Origin: Promethearchaeota archaeon
GTDB lineage: Archaea; Asgardarchaeota; Lokiarchaeia; Sigyniarchaeales; SOKP01
DNA length: 64,000 nucleotides
Assembly (NCBI GenBank): GCA_016839705.1
Contig: JAEOTR010000017.1
Location: 55,396-119,395 of the forward strand
Direction: 5' to 3'
In this document: positions 46,297 through 53,907 of the stretch, in pieces
Numbering within the stretch: the stretch's first letter is position 1
Layout: each line of letters starts with the position of its first letter
The notes under the pieces: model-generated
What the model saw: the letters and a program-made list of their open reading frames with translations, nothing else
Databases searched by the model: none
What the model was told of the DNA's origin: nothing
Position numbers and translations under genes: made by a program

Positions 46297-46986
46297 ATGT
46301 CAAGTTCTAATTGGGAAAATAAATCAAAACTAAATCTTAAAAAGAGAAGAATTAGAGCTTTTTTTCTATCTATAGAGAAGAAGAAAAAGAAAAAAGAAGT
46401 AGTTGATGAACCCACTGAGGAGATATATGAAGATGGAATGGTTTATATCCAAATGAGACTTCCAGTAGATAAAATCACCAAAAATTTTGAAGATAAATTA
46501 AAAGAGAAAATTGAATACAATATAATTAAAGCAATAATTCGAGAAGCAAAAAAAGATGACCTTGATTCTTTAAAAAAAATCTACAATCGAGCGTGGTTAA
46601 CAAGTAATACTCCTTTTCGACCAATAACAAAAACTGATTTATTAACAATCCTTGAATATCCTAATACTGTTTTCCTCATCGCAAAAGTTTATGGTATTGA
46701 TGCTGCCTTTGTTCTTCTTGATTTTGAGGGAGAAAACAAGGAATTTGCGGTAATTGCTGCATTAGCTGTTATCCCAAGATTTCAAAGACGAGGTTTAGGA
46801 AAAATTTTAGGTGTTTACGTATGGAATTTCTTAAAACAAAACTATAACAATGTTAAAGAAATTAGAGCTGAAGTTTATAAAGATAATGAAGTTTCATATG
46901 CGTTTATCAAAGGAATTGGTTTTGAGGAATTTGAAAGAAGAGTCTACAAAAAAGAAGATTTTGAAATTGAAAATAATAGTCGATAG
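46297..46986 (+). CDS. GNAT-family N-acetyltransferase with basic N-terminal extension
   Basis: The acetyl-CoA site is the RFQRRGLGKIL segment (Q/RxxGxG/A, ~164-174) in a GNAT core covering ~80-220. Strand 4 is VIAALAVIP before the motif, and NEVSYAFIKGIGFEEFERRVY after it is typical of RimI-like proteins. The first ~75 residues are an extension with a Lys run (SIEKKKKKKEVV) followed by an acidic patch and a predicted helix; this is not part of the usual fold. Substrate unknown; it is co-transcribed with the coiled-coil gene, so that protein or its complex is a candidate target. Confidence 0.85.
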   Translation: MSSSNWENKSKLNLKKRRIRAFFLSIEKKKKKKEVVDEPTEEIYEDGMVYIQMRLPVDKITKNFEDKLKEKIEYNIIKAIIREAKKDDLDSLKKIYNRAWLTSNTPFRPITKTDLLTILEYPNTVFLIAKVYGIDAAFVLLDFEGENKEFAVIAALAVIPRFQRRGLGKILGVYVWNFLKQNYNNVKEIRAEVYKDNEVSYAFIKGIGFEEFERRVYKKEDFEIENNSR

Positions 46987-46999
46987 AAGCGATAGAGTT

Positions 47000-48445
47000 T
47001 TAATAGTCAAATACATCATTTTCATTTTTTAGAGATTTTATTTTTTCATCAATCAATCTGAATATTTTCTCATCTTGAAGATCTTTATAATAATCTTTAG
47101 CTCTTTCTAGATTTAATAAAGCTATGTCAGGCATTTGTTTAGAAATATAAAGATCTCCTAGTTTAATAAGAATGTCTGCAGACTCTTTAATGTAATTTAG
47201 GTCCTCATAAATTTCTAAAGAGTCCTCAAAATACTTAATCGAATTAAATTTATCTAATTTAGAATTCAAAATAATTGAACCAATTATAAATTTAATTTCA
47301 GCACATTTCTTCCTATCCCCATATTTATAGTAAATTTCAAGACTCAAATTATAATATTCAATTGCTTTATCATCGTTTTCATTAATACTATACATCTCTG
47401 CTAAACTTTCTAATACATTTCCTTCATAAATATTATCATTTATACTGAATATTCTTATAGCATTAAGACTTTTAATTAAACAGTTTTCTGCTTCGAATAA
47501 TTTTCCCCAACGTAAATATAATTTTCCAAGATAAAGATAACATTCCCACTCTAATGTTGAACGTATATAAATAGTAGTAGTATCTTTTACACTTTCAATT
47601 AAATTATTAGCAGCCTTTAAATGTTGGAAAGCAAGATCAAAATCTTCACCTTTCAAAAAATATAGTTTGCCATACTTAATTTCATTTGTTATAGCTCCAT
47701 AGATATCGTCATTTTTCTTGAAGAATTCTGCGTTTTTAGACAAAATTCTTCCCACTCTATCAAAATCTCTTAATATATATAGGACTTCGACTAAATTACT
47801 TGAAGTTTTTACCTCCTCAAATATTAAGTTTTCTCGCTTACTCAATTCAAGAGCTTCTTGATAATATTCATAAGAATGCTCCAAATCCTTAATTAGATAA
47901 TATATATTGCCAAGGTTATTTAAAACCTTGATAGTTCTTTGATTATCATTTACTTCTTTAAGAATTTCAAGAGATCTATTAAAATGGTAAATTGCTTGAT
48001 CAAAAAAACCATTATCTTCCTGAATTAATCCAATTTCATTATGACAAATAGCTATATTGAAGAGATCATCTTCATTTTCAAAATTTTTTAGAGCTATTTC
48101 GAGGTTTTTTAAAGCATTTTGCAAATCTCTCAATTTATAATACAAACTTGATTTTTCTAGGAATAAAGAACCTGGGATCTTATCTCCTAAAATTTCTTTT
48201 CTCTCTAAGATTTCATCAATTTCCTGAATTTTGTGTTCTATCTGTTCATCCTTAATAATAACTTCTTCATAGTAGTCTTCATCTTCTTCTCCCAAATTTG
48301 GAAGTAAAAACTCAGTTTCACCATGACCAGTTCTTAAACTCCCATATGCTACAGTCCTGAGATTAGATATCAACGGTTTATTACAATTTGGACAATAAGG
48401 ATAATCATCCTCAATTATAACATTACAATAAGGGCAATTTTTCAT
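47000..48445 (-). CDS. Zinc-ribbon plus TPR-repeat protein
   Basis: The N-terminal MKNCPYCNVIIEDDYPYCPNCNKPL is a CxxC-x11-CxxC zinc ribbon. A linker with acidic residues (GEEDEDYYEEVIIKDEQ) leads into about nine TPR units across ~80-470, e.g. AICHNEIGLIQEDNGFFDQAIYHFNRSLEI and KVLNNLGNIYYLIKDLEHSYEYYQEALEL. TPR superhelices bind peptides or proteins; such zinc-ribbon-TPR fusions are common in Lokiarchaeia-like genomes. No catalytic domain. Convergent with the GNAT gene; separated by 13 bases. Confidence 0.85.
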   Translation of the reverse strand: MKNCPYCNVIIEDDYPYCPNCNKPLISNLRTVAYGSLRTGHGETEFLLPNLGEEDEDYYEEVIIKDEQIEHKIQEIDEILERKEILGDKIPGSLFLEKSSLYYKLRDLQNALKNLEIALKNFENEDDLFNIAICHNEIGLIQEDNGFFDQAIYHFNRSLEILKEVNDNQRTIKVLNNLGNIYYLIKDLEHSYEYYQEALELSKRENLIFEEVKTSSNLVEVLYILRDFDRVGRILSKNAEFFKKNDDIYGAITNEIKYGKLYFLKGEDFDLAFQHLKAANNLIESVKDTTTIYIRSTLEWECYLYLGKLYLRWGKLFEAENCLIKSLNAIRIFSINDNIYEGNVLESLAEMYSINENDDKAIEYYNLSLEIYYKYGDRKKCAEIKFIIGSIILNSKLDKFNSIKYFEDSLEIYEDLNYIKESADILIKLGDLYISKQMPDIALLNLERAKDYYKDLQDEKIFRLIDEKIKSLKNENDVFDY

Positions 48446-48682
48446 GGATGCTAAAATTAAATCTAATTTCTTATGAAAATCTTTTAGTAAAAAGAGAAAA
48501 TTACTGTATTTATAATTATTTAGTAGCCTTTAATTCTGTTTTATAGCATTTTACTTATAAAATAAATAATACATAAATATTCCTTCTAGTCAAGATTCTG
48601 TGACTCCTATGAATTACTATGAAAAGAAATAAAAAAGAGCCTTTTTTTCTTTATTAAAAACAATCATAGGAAGTGAAAATTA

Positions 48683-48835
48683 GTGGACATTAAACTTTTT
48701 AAAAAGACTTATCCTTTTATTTGTGGCTCTTGTAGAGAGTTTTCTCATACAATGCATGAATATTGTGATAAATGTGGAGATGTAAATTCCTTAAGAAAGG
48801 CTGGGAAAGGAGATTATAAAAAGCATCAAAATTAA
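48683..48835 (+). CDS. 50-residue zinc-ribbon protein
   Basis: GTG at 48683 opens 50 codons ending with TAA. Two CxxC pairs occur, CGSC (14-17) and CDKC (28-31), spaced by 10 residues, the classic zinc-ribbon geometry. The Lys-rich tail (KAGKGDYKKHQN) suits nucleic-acid or ribosome contact. A purine-rich AGGAAGTG lies about 10 bases upstream. It is alone between the TPR and enoyl-CoA hydratase family genes. Small zinc ribbons of this size are frequent in Asgard archaea; the exact role is unknown. Confidence 0.7.
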   Translation: MDIKLFKKTYPFICGSCREFSHTMHEYCDKCGDVNSLRKAGKGDYKKHQN

Positions 48836-49012
48836 ATTGAGTAGTTCATCTACAATTTATTTAGTCTTAAAAATCATAACTTGGGTTAGTTGGTAGGAAA
48901 AAACTCAGTTGTGTTATAGCTTTTTTTTTAAATCAATCTTAGATACTTTTAAAACAATGGGTCATAATCTATTATATAAAAATTGAAAATTATTATGAAG
49001 AGTGTGTAAAAA

Positions 49013-49786
49013 ATGAGTGAACAGGTTATAACGCAATCAAACAATGGTGTTTTTCACATAATTTTTAATCGTTCAGAGAAGAGGAATGCTCTTACAAGAG
49101 CTATGTATGCGGCATTTGCTGAAGGTATAGATAAGGCTGAAAAGGATCCAAATATCAGAGTAATTTTAATTTATGGCAATGGAAAGTGTTTTTGCGCGGG
49201 AAATGACTTGAAAGATTTTCAAGATCTGGAATGGGGTATTGGTTCTGCTAGACCTTCATTGAGTTGGACAGATATGATCCTTTCTGCAAAAAAGCCAATA
49301 ATTGCTGCCGTTCATGGATATGCAATTGGTGTCGGTGTAACTATGTTGTTACACTTCGATTTAGTCTATGCTAGTAGTAGTTGTAGATTTCAGTTTCCGT
49401 TTGTAAACCTAGGCTTGGTACCAGAATTTGGTTCAACATTTAACTTACCCACCTTGATAGGATACCAAAGAGCTGCAGAGTTGTTCTTTTTTGGAGATTG
49501 GTTTACTGCTGAAGAAGCCGAGAAAATGGGAATGATAAATAAAACTTTTTCAGAAAACGAATGGAAAGATAAAGTTATCTTATTAGCTGAAAAACTTGCT
49601 GAACAACCACCAAATGCATTAAGAAAAACAAAGGAGTTAATTAAAAAACATTACTTAAGAAATCTTAAAAAATTGATGCCAGAAGAAGGCGCAGAATTCT
49701 CTAGAAGTCAAAAATCCCCAGAAGCTCAAGAAGCCTTTAAAGCTTTTTTTGAACGTCGAAAACCTGACTTTTCAAAATTCATATAA
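49013..49786 (+). CDS. Enoyl-CoA hydratase/isomerase family protein
   Basis: Crotonase fold. The oxyanion-hole region is CFCAGNDLKDF, and the second is IAAVHGYAIGVGVTMLLHFDLVYAS. The catalytic segment reads LGLVPEFGSTFNLP: the Glu in LVPE is typical of delta-3,delta-2-enoyl-CoA isomerases (PaaG/PECI type) rather than hydratases. 257 residues, normal. ATG at 49013. Not linked to other fatty-acid genes, but the window also encodes 3-hydroxyacyl-CoA dehydrogenase, acyl-CoA dehydrogenase and a thiolase-like protein. An isomerase is slightly favoured. Confidence 0.9.
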   Translation: MSEQVITQSNNGVFHIIFNRSEKRNALTRAMYAAFAEGIDKAEKDPNIRVILIYGNGKCFCAGNDLKDFQDLEWGIGSARPSLSWTDMILSAKKPIIAAVHGYAIGVGVTMLLHFDLVYASSSCRFQFPFVNLGLVPEFGSTFNLPTLIGYQRAAELFFFGDWFTAEEAEKMGMINKTFSENEWKDKVILLAEKLAEQPPNALRKTKELIKKHYLRNLKKLMPEEGAEFSRSQKSPEAQEAFKAFFERRKPDFSKFI

Positions 49787-49791
49787 ATACA

Positions 49792-50709
49792 TTAGTTCTG
49801 AGTTTCTTCATATTTTCTTAATTCTTCAAGAATATGTTTATCTTGTAAACCAAGTGATTGTAATAAGACACGCAATTGAATTATTGCATTTTCTGCCTTA
49901 ATTTGTTTTGCAATATGTAATGCTCTAATAAATTGATTCTTGGCCTCTTTTTTTTCACCTAGATAGAAATAACTTTCTCCTAAATAGCTTAAACCCTTTA
50001 AGATTAACTCTGAGTAATTAGAATGAATTGCTCTTTTTGTTCCTTTTTTAAAATACTTTAATGCTTCTTCTATGTTATCATTTTTCTTTTGAAGAATTCC
50101 TAAGTTAAAATATGAAGTAATGATTCCTTTATTATCATGAAGCTCTTTAAAAGCCTTCAATGATTTTATATATAATTCAAAAAGAATATCCCATTGTTCA
50201 GTATACTCATGAATGTAAATCAGATTCCCAAGGCAGTCCAAAAGGTTATAAATATCGTCATAGTCTGAACAAATTGCGCTACAATCTAAAAAGACATCGC
50301 AAGCATCATCTAACTTATTTAACTTAATATAATTATTACCTATTCCTTTCAAGCAAGTAATCTGTTCTTGAAATTGATTTAATTCTTTATAAATGTTAAA
50401 GGCATTTTTGTAGAAGTCAATAGATTTAGCAAAATCGCCTTTTTCAAAAAATAAAATACCTAAGACCCCATAAACTGCTGCCTGACCTAATCTATCCTTA
50501 AGTTTTTTGAAATGAACAAGACATGTCATATAATTACTTTCTGACTCTTCATATCTTTCTAATTGTAATTGTATTAGAGCTATATCGCTTAGTTCCTTTA
50601 TATAATTTGAATTTTTCCCTATTTGTTCTAAACTTCTTAAATTTTCTAATTTATCTGCTAAAATTTGATTTAATTCTTCTTCGGTTAACCCTCTCTCGTT
50701 TCCAGTCAT
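49792..50709 (-). CDS. TPR-repeat protein
   Basis: 305 residues from the ATG at 50709 (the frame is open to 50832, but that part overlaps the next gene and is not TPR-like). At least six TPR units, e.g. AAVYGVLGILFFEKGDFAKSIDFYKNAFNI and TSYFNLGILQKKNDNIEEALKYFKKG. No zinc ribbon and no membrane segment. A short N-terminal helical cap (LTEEELNQILADKLENLRS) precedes them. Protein-interaction scaffold; partners unknown. Convergent with the enoyl-CoA hydratase family gene (6 bases). Confidence 0.82.
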   Translation of the reverse strand: MTGNERGLTEEELNQILADKLENLRSLEQIGKNSNYIKELSDIALIQLQLERYEESESNYMTCLVHFKKLKDRLGQAAVYGVLGILFFEKGDFAKSIDFYKNAFNIYKELNQFQEQITCLKGIGNNYIKLNKLDDACDVFLDCSAICSDYDDIYNLLDCLGNLIYIHEYTEQWDILFELYIKSLKAFKELHDNKGIITSYFNLGILQKKNDNIEEALKYFKKGTKRAIHSNYSELILKGLSYLGESYFYLGEKKEAKNQFIRALHIAKQIKAENAIIQLRVLLQSLGLQDKHILEELRKYEETQN

Positions 50710-50749
50710 AAGAAAAAAATAGAAATTATTTTGTGCGAAGCTAAATAGA

Positions 50750-51184
50750 TTATAATAATTTTTCCAGTATTTCTGCTGAGGATTTGACGAAATCAGGACA
50801 TAGGGTTTTAAATAAATTATTCTCATATCCATGTCTCATACCATCAGGAGTGCTAATATCACAATCAAGCAATTTATTACACTTAGTTGATCCATTTACT
50901 CTTATAAAATCATCCATATATTTTCTCACTAAACCATATGTTTTTTCTTTAGATTCCATGTCTCCTATTTTAAAACTTCCATATTTTAATCCAATAATCA
51001 TTATTGCTCCCGACACGGCACCACACGTGTCCCCTAAACGTCCCATGCCACCTCCAAAACCTGTAGCAATTTTTAAAGCTAATTCTCTATCTAACCCGAA
51101 TTCTGGACAATAAGAAGCAAGAATTGACTGACTACAAGAAAAACCCTCAGCAAAATAAGAAACTGCTTTTTTTACCCTCGACAT
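50750..51184 (-). CDS. C_GCAxxG_C_C family protein (putative redox protein)
   Basis: 144-residue member of the C_GCAxxG_C_C family, named for its Cys layout: N-terminal GFSCSQSILASYC, the central GGGMGRLGDTCGAVSGAIMIIGLKYG, and the later CNKLLDC and LCPDFVKSSAEIL, giving seven or eight Cys. Members are associated with redox or metal-binding roles and occur widely in anaerobes; no biochemical function is established for most of them. ATG at 51184. Confidence 0.88.
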   Translation of the reverse strand: MSRVKKAVSYFAEGFSCSQSILASYCPEFGLDRELALKIATGFGGGMGRLGDTCGAVSGAIMIIGLKYGSFKIGDMESKEKTYGLVRKYMDDFIRVNGSTKCNKLLDCDISTPDGMRHGYENNLFKTLCPDFVKSSAEILEKLL

Positions 51185-51294
51185 TTTATAAGTCTGTCCC
51201 TTTATTATAAATTATTGCTCAAATCTATAAGAGTTATAAAATTTCATTACTATTATATATTTAGAGAATCAATTTACTATTTTTTCAGCCGAAA

Positions 51295-52419
51295 TTGGTA
51301 ATCATTTTGAAAGTAAAAGCACGATTATTTGATAAATTAGAGGATAAGAAAGTAAAATGTCATGTATGTGCCAATGAATGTACAATCCTTCCCAACAAAG
51401 TAGGTATATGTAGAACAAGAAAGAATTTTGATGGAGAATTATATAGCTTAATCTATGGTTCATTGATCTCGTCTGGTAGTCTCGATCCAATTGAAAAGAA
51501 ACCTCTTTATAATTTCTGGCCAGGAGCTACAGCTTATTCGATTGCATCAATTGGGTGTTCTTTTAAGTGCCAAAATTGCCAAAACTGGTCTATTAGCCAA
51601 GCAAATCCAACAGATAACGGAAAAAATGGTTTTTATAAACTTGAGGGATACGAGGGTCGTGGAATGTCATTAGTTGAAATGTCACCCGAACAATTAGTGA
51701 AAAAAGTCATCAAAAGTGGAGCTAAAACCCTGGCATATACTTATAATGAACCGCTTATTTGGCATGAGTGGATATTAGATACAACTAAACTGCTTAAAGA
51801 AAAAAATATAAAGACTATTTTGGTAACGAATGGATATTCTACTTCTGAGGCGACGAAAGAGTTGATTGAAGTAGGAATTGACGCCGCAAACATTGATATT
51901 AAGGCAATGTCAGATGATTTCTATAAGAAAATATGCGGAGTTAAGTCAGTTCAACCTGTTTTGGATACTGCTAAACGATTTAAAACTAATGGCATTCATA
52001 TTGAAATCACTAATCTAATTATACCGGATTTAAATGATAGTAGGGAAGATCTTCAGAAATTATGTAAATGGATTGTAGAAAATCTCGGAAAGAATACTCC
52101 TGTTCATTTTTCTGCTTATCACCCTGATTTTAAAATGCCTTCAATGAAGCGTACTCCTTATGAAACATTAGATATGGCTTATAACATAGCTAAAGAAAAT
52201 GGTTTATACTTCCCATATGTAGGAAACATAAGTCATGAGGAGGGAAGCAATACTTATTGCCCAAATTGTCATCATTTACTAATGGGAAGAAGAGGATATA
52301 GTTTCAAAAAAATTGATGTGACTGATGATAAAAAATGTCCTAAATGCGCTTATAAATTGAGTGATGATCTTATTGGTGAGATAAATAAACACCCTTCACA
52401 AAGATTTAGCTTCTTATAA
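51295..52419 (+). CDS. Radical SAM enzyme of the AmmeMemoRadiSam type
   Basis: [4Fe-4S]-dependent S-adenosylmethionine radical enzyme. CxxxCxxC cluster motif in IGCSFKCQNCQNW (~85-97). A zinc-type N-terminal CHVCANECTILPNKVGIC and a C-terminal YCPNCHH / CPKCAYKL zinc ribbon complete the pattern of the radical-SAM member of the AMMECR1-Memo-radical SAM trio. 374 residues; start TTG at 51295 or a second TTG five codons in. Neither AMMECR1 nor Memo genes are in the window, so the system is unlinked here. The substrate of the family is not established. Confidence 0.9.
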   Translation: MVIILKVKARLFDKLEDKKVKCHVCANECTILPNKVGICRTRKNFDGELYSLIYGSLISSGSLDPIEKKPLYNFWPGATAYSIASIGCSFKCQNCQNWSISQANPTDNGKNGFYKLEGYEGRGMSLVEMSPEQLVKKVIKSGAKTLAYTYNEPLIWHEWILDTTKLLKEKNIKTILVTNGYSTSEATKELIEVGIDAANIDIKAMSDDFYKKICGVKSVQPVLDTAKRFKTNGIHIEITNLIIPDLNDSREDLQKLCKWIVENLGKNTPVHFSAYHPDFKMPSMKRTPYETLDMAYNIAKENGLYFPYVGNISHEEGSNTYCPNCHHLLMGRRGYSFKKIDVTDDKKCPKCAYKLSDDLIGEINKHPSQRFSFL

Positions 52420-52448
52420 TTATAAAAAATTAAAAAAAATTTAGGTTG

Positions 52449-53126
52449 TTAAAAATAACCGGAAATTGAAACCCCGACCGCTAGTAATAAAAATCCTTGA
52501 ATAAAGCAAAAAACAACAAATATAACAGCTAAGGGTGGCCAAGAAATTGCTTTTGAAATGGTCATAAAGGCTTTTGTATAAAACTTTGCTGTGAGAGCGA
52601 CTATTGCGAAGACTATTATAAATATAATTGCCAGCAATATTTTTGGATTAACAAAGACTGCAATAACATCAACAAGTTGTTGGGGGATTGCAAAAGCTAA
52701 AATAACTACTACTAGAGAAGCAGCTAAAACACCAATTAGACTTGCAAGTGGTAGATCATTAGCGGGTTTAACAAAAGTTAAGATGCCAAACACAATGAGT
52801 AAAATTGAAGTAAAAAGATTACGAGCATTTTCAGTTGTAGTCGCATAAGCTACTGAAGGAGGAATGTCAAACATTAATCCTGAAAAACCAGAAATTAAAC
52901 CTAATAACCCTACAATGAAACCTATATAAGTTAATCCTTTTAAGAACTTTGTTACATCAAATTCTTTATCCCAATCTTCTACTTTTCTTCTTTTAAATGA
53001 CTTTCTCCGTTTTGTTTCGTATGCAGCATAGACTAGCCACATAATCCCCAAAATTAACAGGAACCAGCCTCCGAGTTTCCCTAGCGGTTTTAATATATTT
53101 TCTGTAAAGTCAAATTGAAATATCAA
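52449..53126 (-). CDS. Polytopic membrane protein of unknown function
   Basis: 225 residues with about six hydrophobic segments: ~18-36, ~66-88, ~104-122, ~127-148, ~160-180 and ~195-222. A basic cytoplasmic loop (ETKRRKSFKRRKVEDWDKE) lies after helix 1. No known family motif. It overlaps nothing and is convergent with the radical SAM gene across 29 bases; the region on its 5' side is the start of the degenerate island. Confidence 0.72.
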   Translation of the reverse strand: MIFQFDFTENILKPLGKLGGWFLLILGIMWLVYAAYETKRRKSFKRRKVEDWDKEFDVTKFLKGLTYIGFIVGLLGLISGFSGLMFDIPPSVAYATTTENARNLFTSILLIVFGILTFVKPANDLPLASLIGVLAASLVVVILAFAIPQQLVDVIAVFVNPKILLAIIFIIVFAIVALTAKFYTKAFMTISKAISWPPLAVIFVVFCFIQGFLLLAVGVSISGYF

Positions 53127-53235
53127 TTATTTTCACTCTTAAATGTAAATTTAGATTTGTTATTATATTGTTTAAACATACTTAAAAATATATTTCAAAG
53201 GGAGTCCAATGATTAAATTTTGGGAATTTAATTTT

Positions 53236-53352
53236 TTATTTGATGAATAAAACAGAATTCTTGATATAATCTAAATAGACTCTAATTTCCTCTTCTTTTT
53301 TATGTTCACTCCAAGAATATTCCTTAGCCATTAATTCAGCAACTTCTTTCAT
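53236..53352 (-). pseudogene. Remnant of a glpD 3' end
   Basis: The minus frame from an ATG-like codon at 53352 to TAA at 53236-53238 reads KEVAELMAKEYSWSEHKKEE...RVYLDYIKNSV. It aligns without gaps to the last ~37 residues of the intact GlpD encoded at 55977-57662 (about 60% identical by eye: KKVAELMTKEYSWTEDKK...YLDYNKKTFEF). Nothing else of GlpD precedes it; upstream the sequence becomes unrelated and GC-richer. It is therefore a truncated tail of a second, diverged glpD copy. Confidence 0.75.
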
Positions 53353-53545
53353 ATCATTTAGCAGAGATTCCCATTGTCTCACTGTTGGCAACACCCTTAT
53401 ATCTGTTTGATCCCGCAGATACTCTAGACAAGATTCACCAGGACAGTCTTGAACCTATTACTCGAGCGGTCATTCGAATCGTGAATGGGTTAAAAGACTA
53501 TACTGCCCAAGGATTGCGAGGCCTGGTTCGGAAAAAGGAATAATT
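53353..53545. other. GC-richer orphan segment abutting the glpD remnant
   Basis: About 190 bases at roughly 45-50% GC, against ~30% around them. The plus strand carries an open frame ending in TAA at 53541-53543 with protein-like sequence (LFDPADTLDKIHQDSLEPIT...RAVIRIVNGLKDY...LRGLVRKKE) but no clear start. The minus strand is also open for part of it (CPGESCLEYLRDQTD). Neither is recognised. Probably the tail of a transferred, truncated gene. Confidence 0.45.
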
Positions 53546-53769
53546 AGCGAGATTCCATGAATAGAATTAGTAATTTTCTTATTAACTTTTCTAACATAAG
53601 AAAATTAATAATATTAATATATAAAATTTCTTGGTTATAACCCTATTTTTTAGAATTATTTTTTTAACTATAATTTTTTTTGTATCTTGTAAAATTTTAG
53701 TATTTCAGAGCTTATAAACCTTATTTTTGATTTTCGAGAATTTGAGAAAGCGAAAGAAAACCCAATATA
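53546..53769. other. Intergenic AT-rich spacer before the homing endonuclease
   Basis: No gene seen. Long T and A runs around 53640-53700 could act as archaeal poly-T terminators on the plus strand for the orphan segment. Confidence 0.4.
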
Positions 53770-53837
53770 CTAACAAAAAAAGTTAGATTATCTATGAAAA
53801 CTAACAAAACTAACAATAAGAAAATTACAAATCTAAC
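53770..53837. repeat. Cluster of CTAAC repeats upstream of the homing endonuclease
   Basis: CTAAC occurs at 53770, 53801, 53810 and 53833, three times followed by AAAA or AATA, and its complement GTTAG occurs at 53782. The 53770-53786 copy forms an inverted repeat (CTAAC, seven A, GTTAG). It lies 70-140 bases before the endonuclease ATG. It may be an operator or promoter-proximal element; no family match is claimed. Confidence 0.45.
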
Positions 53838-53907
53838 ACTCCGATGGGATATTTAGCCGACTTAAATCTGAGAATTTTGGACAGATTTTTATGGTGACTT
53901 TAAAGAA

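Noticed and set aside
48445..49792. The two TPR genes as tandem duplicates
   Set aside because: They differ in repeat number, zinc ribbon and sequence, and are separated by two unrelated genes.
50710..50832. Longer N-terminus for the TPR protein
   Set aside because: The extra 41 residues overlap the C_GCAxxG_C_C gene, are aromatic and hydrophobic, and do not fit the TPR fold.
53455..53500. A tRNA-like T-arm (ATTCGAAT context) in the GC-richer segment
   Set aside because: No acceptor stem, anticodon arm or CCA-compatible fold could be drawn around it.
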